From: Legionellales bacterium UBA5158
GTDB taxonomy: Bacteria > Pseudomonadota > Gammaproteobacteria > DSM-16500
Direction of reading: 5' to 3'
Assembly (NCBI GenBank): GCA_002413665.1
Contig: DHXK01000049.1
Coordinates: 1-6,138 of the forward strand
Length of the DNA stretch: 6,138 nucleotides
Shown here: positions 1 through 3,599 of the stretch, in pieces
Numbering within the stretch: the first letter of the stretch is position 1
Layout: each line of letters opens with the position of its first letter
The notes under the pieces: model-generated
The model's database searches: none
Seen by the model: the letters and a program-made list of their open reading frames with translations, nothing else
Told to the model about the DNA's origin: nothing
Translations under genes and position numbers: made by a program

Positions 1-62
1 TACCTCATAAGACCGTAGAAGAGCCTAACAAACCAATGCTGCTTAAAAAATTCTGGTCATAA
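1..62 (+). CDS. C-terminal end of an unidentified protein (5' end outside the window)
   Basis: The plus-strand frame beginning at position 3 is open from the window edge to a TAA at 60-62. It would encode a 19-residue tail reading PHKTVEEPNKPMLLKKFWS. The other two plus frames hit stops within the first 20 bases. The mix of charged and hydrophobic residues looks like an ordinary protein C-terminus, and an AT-rich gap with an inverted repeat follows the stop. The tail is too short to assign a family. It would converge on the uridine kinase gene. An open stretch of this length can arise by chance, so this is a modest-confidence call. Confidence 0.4.
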   Translation, partial: PHKTVEEPNKPMLLKKFWS

Positions 63-98
63 ATTTTCATTCGCGTTCTTCCAAAAAATAAAAACATT

Positions 99-156
99 TT
101 ATCAAAAAAGGCTTAAGATAGTATTAAATTTGAGCATAGTTAGCATTTTTTGATAA
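99..156. repeat. AT-rich inverted repeat, possible weak terminator
   Basis: The left arm, 99-113 (TTATCAAAAAAGGCT), pairs with the right arm, 142-156 (AGCATTTTTTGATAA), with a single internal G:A mismatch and a loop of about 28 bases. The right arm carries six Ts, so an RNA from the gene ending at 62 could fold here and end in a U-run. The stem is mostly A:T and the loop is long, so termination strength is doubtful. No protein-coding feature overlaps it. Confidence 0.3.
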
Positions 157-312
157 TTTTTATGAAGTTGGTTATTTTTTAAGAGAAAAATTAGTTATGA
201 GCCGTAGATAAGCGAATATTCGGTGGTTTTATTAATAGCGAGGGATGTCACTTGCAAGAAATGTAAAGCACCTATTTCTATACTAGAGACCTAGCCTGCA
301 ACTAATTACATT

Positions 313-1047
313 TTATCTCCAAGCCCTAGTCGCATGACCAAAGCTTTTTGGAGACACAAATTGATCTTCTTTAAAATTAACATCCTGAGCTACAGAGAAT
401 AAAGCATGTCTATTCATCACAGCTTTTGATTTTGATGCATCCATAAAATAATTAATAAAAGTCTGAATTGGCTGTACATCAATACCATAATCTGAAGAAT
501 TATTTTTCACAATTAAATTGGCAGACTTTTGTGACGGTGCTACAAACTCTACATACATAGGACGAACAGTTGCAGCATATTGTGCTAGAACGTTTGCCAT
601 TGTTCTACCTCGCTCATGGACATCACGATTCATTCTGCGCATTAAACATAAATCTAAATCTGCTTTCACAAAAATTTTAATATCTAAATAAGGAGCCAAT
701 GCCTCAGAATGAAGAGCCAGTATTCCTTCGATGATGATAATTTTTTTAGGGTGCACTTCTATGGTTTTATTCTTTCGTGAATGCGTTTTAAAATCATAAA
801 TAGGGATAGAAACTGAATCACCTTTTTTTAACGCGGCTAAATGCTCTGAGAATAATAAAAAATCAATAGCACTGGGATGATCAAAATTAATATCGTCTTT
901 CTCTTTTGGTGTCAAATGCGTTAACTCATTATAATAATTATCAGCAGAGATAACTGTACACTGCTCTTCCCCGTAAAACTTTGATAATTCATGAGCCACG
1001 ATTGTTTTACCTGAGCCAGACGCTCCTGCAATTGCTATAATAATCAT
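313..1047 (-). CDS. udk: Uridine kinase (uridine/cytidine monophosphokinase)
   Basis: Phosphorylates uridine and cytidine to UMP and CMP with a nucleoside triphosphate, in cytoplasmic pyrimidine salvage. The Walker A loop GASGSGKT is at residues 8-15. Further family motifs are D36-NYY in the nucleoside site, NFDHPSAID at 54-62, YDFKTHSR at 84-91, EGILALH at 107-113, the lid RRMNRDVHERGR at 137-148 and VRPMY at 161-165. All match the order in E. coli Udk. The protein has 244 residues against about 213 in E. coli; the excess is a tail after about residue 203 with no motif I recognise. The ATG at 1045-1047 is the only sensible start, since the P-loop begins at residue 8; the upstream CGAGAA is a weak ribosome-binding site. 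It is transcribed alone, from a -10 box at 1079-1084. Family assignment is very secure; substrate preference is from family knowledge. Confidence 0.96.
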   Translation of the reverse strand: MIIIAIAGASGSGKTIVAHELSKFYGEEQCTVISADNYYNELTHLTPKEKDDINFDHPSAIDFLLFSEHLAALKKGDSVSIPIYDFKTHSRKNKTIEVHPKKIIIIEGILALHSEALAPYLDIKIFVKADLDLCLMRRMNRDVHERGRTMANVLAQYAATVRPMYVEFVAPSQKSANLIVKNNSSDYGIDVQPIQTFINYFMDASKSKAVMNRHALFSVAQDVNFKEDQFVSPKSFGHATRAWR

Positions 1048-1078
1048 TAAAATTCTCGTATTTTATAAAATGAACACG

Positions 1079-1084
1079 ATTATA
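1079..1084 (-). promoter_or_regulatory. -10 box of the uridine kinase promoter
   Basis: On the minus strand this hexamer reads TATAAT, a perfect sigma-70 -10 element, 31 bases upstream of the kinase ATG. That predicts a leader of about 25 nt. No good -35 lies at 16-18 bp; the nearest resemblance, GTGACT at 1106-1111, is 21 bp away and too far. Two runs of eight As (minus strand) at 1129-1136 and 1144-1151 lie upstream and could help recruit polymerase or bend the DNA. Confidence 0.5.
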
Positions 1085-1162
1085 CTCTTTAGCATTTATT
1101 TTAAAAGTCACTTACGTTTACATAACGATTTTTTTTCTAAATCTTTTTTTTAAACCAAAACT

Positions 1163-1357
1163 TTATAAACAGACACCCGTCAAAGGTATTGTTGTGTTAC
1201 TCACTTGTTGCTGCCAGACTTCTCCATCCGGACTTGTCAAAATAGTACCAAAGGCGCCAACGGCAACAAATTGATTATTTGTTCTTACCCATGCTACTTT
1301 ATTGAGACTATTCGTTGTTCCACTGTTTAATGAAAAATAAATTGATGCATAAGCCAT
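1163..1357 (-). pseudogene. Remnant of a BNR/beta-propeller-repeat protein
   Basis: The 64-codon frame encodes residues typical of one repeat of the sialidase-like/BNR proteins whose units read roughly 'GTT-LN-VAW-N-FVAVG-GTILTSPDG-W'. Here SGTTNSLNKVAW is at residues 12-23, NQFVAVGAFGTILTSPDG at 28-45, W48, and then the next unit begins (SNTTIPLTGV at 53-62) before a TAA. One full repeat plus the start of a second is too little to close a propeller, where several blades are needed. There is no signal peptide, no clear ribosome-binding site before the ATG at 1355-1357, and an in-frame stop just upstream at 1379-1381. I read it as the surviving piece of a larger, deleted gene. A short expressed peptide cannot be excluded. 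It is divergent from the RGS-like gene. Confidence 0.55.
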
Positions 1358-1373
1358 TAATTTTTGTATATTT

Positions 1374-1390
1374 ATTAATCAAACCTTAAG
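1374..1390 (+). promoter_or_regulatory. Possible PmrA-type response-regulator box
   Basis: The bases ATTAATCAAACCTTAAG form two half-sites with TTAA cores exactly 11 bp apart (1375-1378 and 1386-1389). The published PmrA box is YTTAAK-N5-YTTAAK; only the first base departs from it. PmrA is known to activate Dot/Icm secretion and effector genes in Legionella and Coxiella. The site is 69 bp upstream of the RGS-like start codon. A TATTAT at 1401-1406 could be a -10 box, but it lies closer to the box than in classical PmrA promoters; a weaker TTGATT (1392-1397) with AAGATA (1415-1420) is the alternative. In AT-rich DNA two TTAA cores can meet by chance, and the site reads almost equally well towards the minus-strand remnant. 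Confidence 0.35.
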
Positions 1391-1397
1391 CTTGATT
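1377..1397. repeat. Short inverted repeat AATCAA/TTGATT in the divergent spacer
   Basis: AATCAA at 1377-1382 is mirrored by TTGATT at 1392-1397 around nine bases containing CTTAAG. It overlaps the PmrA-like site and the candidate promoter of the RGS-like gene, so it could be an operator or simply part of the same site. Short arms keep the confidence low. Confidence 0.25.
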
Positions 1398-1445
1398 TGA
1401 TATTATAGCCAAAGAAGATATCCAACAAAGAAGCTATTAATTGCT

Positions 1446-1451
1446 AAAAGG
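1446..1451 (+). promoter_or_regulatory. Ribosome-binding site that fixes the start of the RGS-like gene
   Basis: AAAAGG ends seven bases before the ATG at 1459-1461. The frame is also open from a TTG at 1441, but that codon lies upstream of this Shine-Dalgarno and has none of its own, so the ATG at 1459 is preferred and the protein is 406 rather than 412 residues. Confidence 0.65.
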
Positions 1452-1458
1452 TCACTTA

Positions 1459-2679
1459 ATGAAACTCACATTTAAAAAATTCGACCATAGTCTCAAGCAA
1501 TTACAATTTTTTATCGAGATAAATGAGGGTGAAGAGAACCAAGCGGGCAAGCTACGGAATGCTTTGCATGAAAGATGCACTCAATATCTTGGCATGAGCC
1601 TTCAAGTTGATGACGCAATTAGCAACGTTACTGTTAACCACTGCATTTCGATAGACGCATTTTTATGTGATACCAAGCAATGTTTTTTAGACGCCGGCAT
1701 CAATAAAAAACATTGGGAGGAATTTGCTGGTCAATTAAAACAGCAACGAAAAATAAAGCCTTACTCACTCGATGATTTATCTTCCTCAGCGTCTTCTTCT
1801 TTGAGTCCTTCTGCTTTACGTAAGTATGGTGTTGGATCGCGAGGTCTCATATCACCACCTATTGCTAGATCCAGCTGGGCTGCTTTTAAAAGCCGTAGCA
1901 GAGCTAAGGTTAGCCCACTGACATCCAGTATGGTTAGCCCGCAACCACTCGCATCCATTAGAGAACCAGGATCACAATCTTGGTTAGAAAATTCTTTTTA
2001 TACGGGAACGTTTTTTCCTACTGCTATAGATAGAGACAATGTTGACGTTGTGCAGATTCCAACGCTAGCCACTATTATTGACGCGTCCAACTCGAGGGCG
2101 AACGACTCTGACTCACTGCACAGCAAATACAACAATACTGATCTTCTAAATCACCAGTTATTTCAAAAGGTATTATATGTCTTCTGCATAAACGAGAATT
2201 CACAACTACATTTGGAGTTTTACATAGACGCAGTCAAGTTTCGAACGGAGCTTCATAAGGATCATATGACCATCAATCAGGAAGCGAAAATATTATATGA
2301 TGCCTATATTTCACTTGAGTCAAAGAAACACATAAGCTATCTCTCTGAGGATATTCAAACTAATATTAAGTTAGCGATATTTCAGCCTGACTCTTCCTCA
2401 GCTTCAACTAGTCTTGGTATTACTCGCTTGCTGTTTTTGTCTGCTGAAAGAGAGGTGGAAAACTTCTTAATCGCAAGCTCCTTATTTCGCTTTAAGAAGA
2501 CCGCTGATTTTCGCGAAATCATGCCCTTCGTCACGTTTGATAAAAAACAAAAAATCAAGAACGAAGAAATTAGGAAGAAATTGAAATTGGACGAGGAAAT
2601 GTCGATATTGATGACCTTGCCGCAAGCTGCTGAAGAACAATTGAACTTAAATTCGAAAATAAAGCTAAGACAATCTTAG
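1459..2679 (+). CDS. RGS-like domain protein, candidate secreted effector
   Basis: The protein has 406 residues (numbered from ATG 1459). Residues 1-100 are an unfamiliar, probably alpha-helical region. Residues 103-175 are a Ser/Pro/Arg-rich, probably disordered linker. Residues about 228-350 resemble a eukaryotic regulator-of-G-protein-signalling domain. LEFYIDAVKFR (252-262) matches the helix usually seen as FW-x-x-C-E-x-YK. EAKILYDAYIS (275-285) matches the A-x-x-IYxxFIS helix, and SKKHI (288-292) the turn before the next helix. FLSAEREVENFL (326-337) and SSLFRFKKT (340-348) match FDEAQxxIxxLM and SYxRFLKS. RGS domains accelerate GTP hydrolysis by Galpha subunits, which bacteria lack, so a host target is inferred. 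The tail carries Glu pairs at 379-380 and 392-393, as in Dot/Icm substrates. There is no signal peptide and no membrane segment. The gene stands alone, divergent from a gene remnant and convergent with a membrane protein. The fold call rests on pattern matching by eye; the GAP activity is uncertain. Confidence 0.72.
   Translation: MKLTFKKFDHSLKQLQFFIEINEGEENQAGKLRNALHERCTQYLGMSLQVDDAISNVTVNHCISIDAFLCDTKQCFLDAGINKKHWEEFAGQLKQQRKIKPYSLDDLSSSASSSLSPSALRKYGVGSRGLISPPIARSSWAAFKSRSRAKVSPLTSSMVSPQPLASIREPGSQSWLENSFYTGTFFPTAIDRDNVDVVQIPTLATIIDASNSRANDSDSLHSKYNNTDLLNHQLFQKVLYVFCINENSQLHLEFYIDAVKFRTELHKDHMTINQEAKILYDAYISLESKKHISYLSEDIQTNIKLAIFQPDSSSASTSLGITRLLFLSAEREVENFLIASSLFRFKKTADFREIMPFVTFDKKQKIKNEEIRKKLKLDEEMSILMTLPQAAEEQLNLNSKIKLRQS
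1908..1957 (+). repeat. Imperfect direct repeat inside the Ser-rich linker
   Basis: GGTTAGCCC occurs at 1908-1916 and again at 1932-1940, a 24-bp period that gives two eight-residue units starting VSP (VSPLTSSM, VSPQPLAS). Related CATCCA strings follow at 1922-1927 and 1952-1957. This looks like a small in-frame duplication in a flexible linker. Confidence 0.4.
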
Positions 2680-2687
2680 CCGTCACT

Positions 2688-2717
2688 AACCTTGTAAATT
2701 GATGAATCAAGGTTTTT
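2688..2717 (+). terminator. Candidate rho-independent terminator of the RGS-like gene
   Basis: AACCTTG (2688-2694) pairs perfectly with CAAGGTT (2708-2714) around a 13-base loop, and the Ts at 2713-2717 give a short U-run. It begins nine bases after the TAG. The stem is short and the U-run is five bases. The minus strand has no T-run at this point, so it would serve the plus-strand gene, not the converging membrane protein gene. Confidence 0.5.
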
Positions 2718-2746
2718 AGTTATGAAATAAAGTCGTATAGGAAAAA

Positions 2747-3319
2747 TTACTTCTTTTCCTCACCTTCCAGCTTCGCTAGATATCTTTTCTTATACCACTC
2801 TGGAAACCAAGAAGTAAACCAGATGCCAAAAATACTCGGTAAAAAAGTACTAAGCTCATATCCCCACCCACTAAACGCTAACACATTAATGTGTATAACA
2901 TTCAGCATTAACCCTATTAGAAATAACATACCCCAAGTAGCACTCAATATGTAATTAATTCTAATGAATAAAAGGCTGTTCCAATATTCTGGAGATACCT
3001 CCTCTTTCGCATATTGAAAGGTAAATGGTTGTTTTATTAAAATTGAAACCCAGGCAATCAAAGCGAGCATCCCATTTGAGAAAACCCATTCATATTTTGC
3101 AACTAAAGCACTTCTGAAAATGACTACGGAAATAAATAAAAAAATAAAAAATATAAGCGTGCCCCAACTTAAGACAAAGCCTTTTTTAAGGCTACTGATT
3201 TCAAAAGCGATAGAAGTAAAAGCTGCTACACAAATAGCTATATCTAATTGTTTTTGTGTTGAACCCACTATTGCAAAATATAAAATCCATGGCAGAAAGC
3301 TTTGTATAAGGCTTTTCAT
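2747..3319 (-). CDS. Multi-pass inner-membrane protein of unknown function
   Basis: The 190-residue protein is dominated by hydrophobic stretches at about residues 7-21, 25-42, 49-69, 80-97, 119-142 and 148-170, which suggests five or six membrane spans. The polar loop between the fourth and fifth carries KQPFTFQYAKEEVSPEYW (96-113), followed by R120-IN and TWG (128-130). I have the impression of a conserved family with a PFTxQYAxE loop, but cannot name it. Its size and hydrophobic layout recall YciB/IspZ septation proteins, without convincing motif agreement. The C-terminus is short, charged and probably cytoplasmic (KKRYLAKLEGEEKK, 177-190). The ATG at 3317-3319 is preceded by a weak GGGA nine bases upstream. 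A TATGAT at 3356-3361 is a possible -10 box. It is transcribed alone, divergent from the patatin gene. Confidence 0.8.
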   Translation of the reverse strand: MKSLIQSFLPWILYFAIVGSTQKQLDIAICVAAFTSIAFEISSLKKGFVLSWGTLIFFIFLFISVVIFRSALVAKYEWVFSNGMLALIAWVSILIKQPFTFQYAKEEVSPEYWNSLLFIRINYILSATWGMLFLIGLMLNVIHINVLAFSGWGYELSTFLPSIFGIWFTSWFPEWYKKRYLAKLEGEEKK

Positions 3320-3355
3320 TAATTATAGTCCCGAATAAATTCTACAATAAAACTT

Positions 3356-3361
3356 ATCATA
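3356..3361 (-). promoter_or_regulatory. Possible -10 box of the membrane protein gene
   Basis: On the minus strand this reads TATGAT, five of six consensus bases, 36 bases upstream of the start codon. No good -35 is visible at the right spacing. An activator bound to the palindrome at 3400-3417 could compensate for that; this last point is inference. Confidence 0.3.
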
Positions 3362-3399
3362 TAGTGTGTTTCCATCGAATACATTCTTTCTTTAGAAGT

Positions 3400-3417
3400 T
3401 TGTACTTGCTAGTACAA
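3400..3417. promoter_or_regulatory. Perfect 18-bp palindrome, candidate operator
   Basis: TTGTACTTGCTAGTACAA consists of seven-base arms around TGCT in the spacer between the divergent membrane protein and patatin genes. It is 80 bp upstream of the former and 182 bp upstream of the latter. The dyad has the shape of a site for a dimeric repressor or activator. It could also form a hairpin, but no T-run follows, so a terminator is less likely. I do not recognise the regulator. Confidence 0.4.
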
Positions 3418-3498
3418 TTATTTAACCTTTCGCATGAGAATAACTAAATTTATTCCCAGCTCTTCTTCATTATTTAATGGAAACAGATAAACCCTAGC

Positions 3499-3521
3499 TT
3501 ATCTCTTTAAGCCCTAGATAA
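3499..3521. repeat. Inverted repeat TTATCT/AGATAA upstream of the patatin promoter
   Basis: TTATCT (3499-3504) is mirrored by AGATAA (3516-3521) around 11 bases. CCCTAG also occurs twice as a direct repeat, at 3492-3497 and 3512-3517. The structure ends five bases before the candidate -35, a suitable place for a regulator. The arms are short and AT-rich. Confidence 0.25.
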
Positions 3522-3525
3522 CAGA

Positions 3526-3554
3526 TTGCTTTACTTAAATATATAAAACATAAT
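3526..3554 (+). promoter_or_regulatory. Candidate promoter of the patatin-like gene
   Basis: TTGCTT (3526-3531) and CATAAT (3549-3554) are separated by exactly 17 bp. The -10 has five of six consensus bases, the -35 three of six. Transcription would begin near 3561 and give a leader of about 40 nt that contains the ribosome-binding site AAGGA at 3588-3592. Confidence 0.45.
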
Positions 3555-3599
3555 TATATATTCCATTGCTGATCTAGATAATCATTCAAGGATGCAACT

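Noticed and set aside
213..222. Perfect 10-bp palindrome CGAATATTCG
   Set aside because: It is short, isolated and not near a promoter element; a terminator role for the kinase gene is not supported because no T-run follows on the minus strand.
1441..1458. TTG start six codons upstream of the RGS-like ATG
   Set aside because: The Shine-Dalgarno AAAAGG is positioned for the ATG at 1459 and lies downstream of the TTG.
1761..1958. 65-codon minus-strand open frame inside the RGS-like gene
   Set aside because: It lies opposite the Ser-rich linker, has low-complexity acidic residues at its end and no ribosome-binding site; it is an antisense shadow.
3120..3338. 72-codon plus-strand open frame opposite the membrane protein gene
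   Set aside because: The opposite strand encodes a coherent multi-span protein; this frame is Lys/Ile-rich and has no recognisable feature.
3434..3490. 18-codon frame MRITKFIPSSSSLFNGNR in the divergent spacer, possible leader peptide
   Set aside because: There is no ribosome-binding site, no attenuator-like hairpin after it, and the Ser run alone does not indicate control by serine supply.
3506..3522. PmrA-like box TTTAAG-N5-GATAAC upstream of the patatin
   Set aside because: The second half-site lacks the TTAA core, so it fails the consensus.
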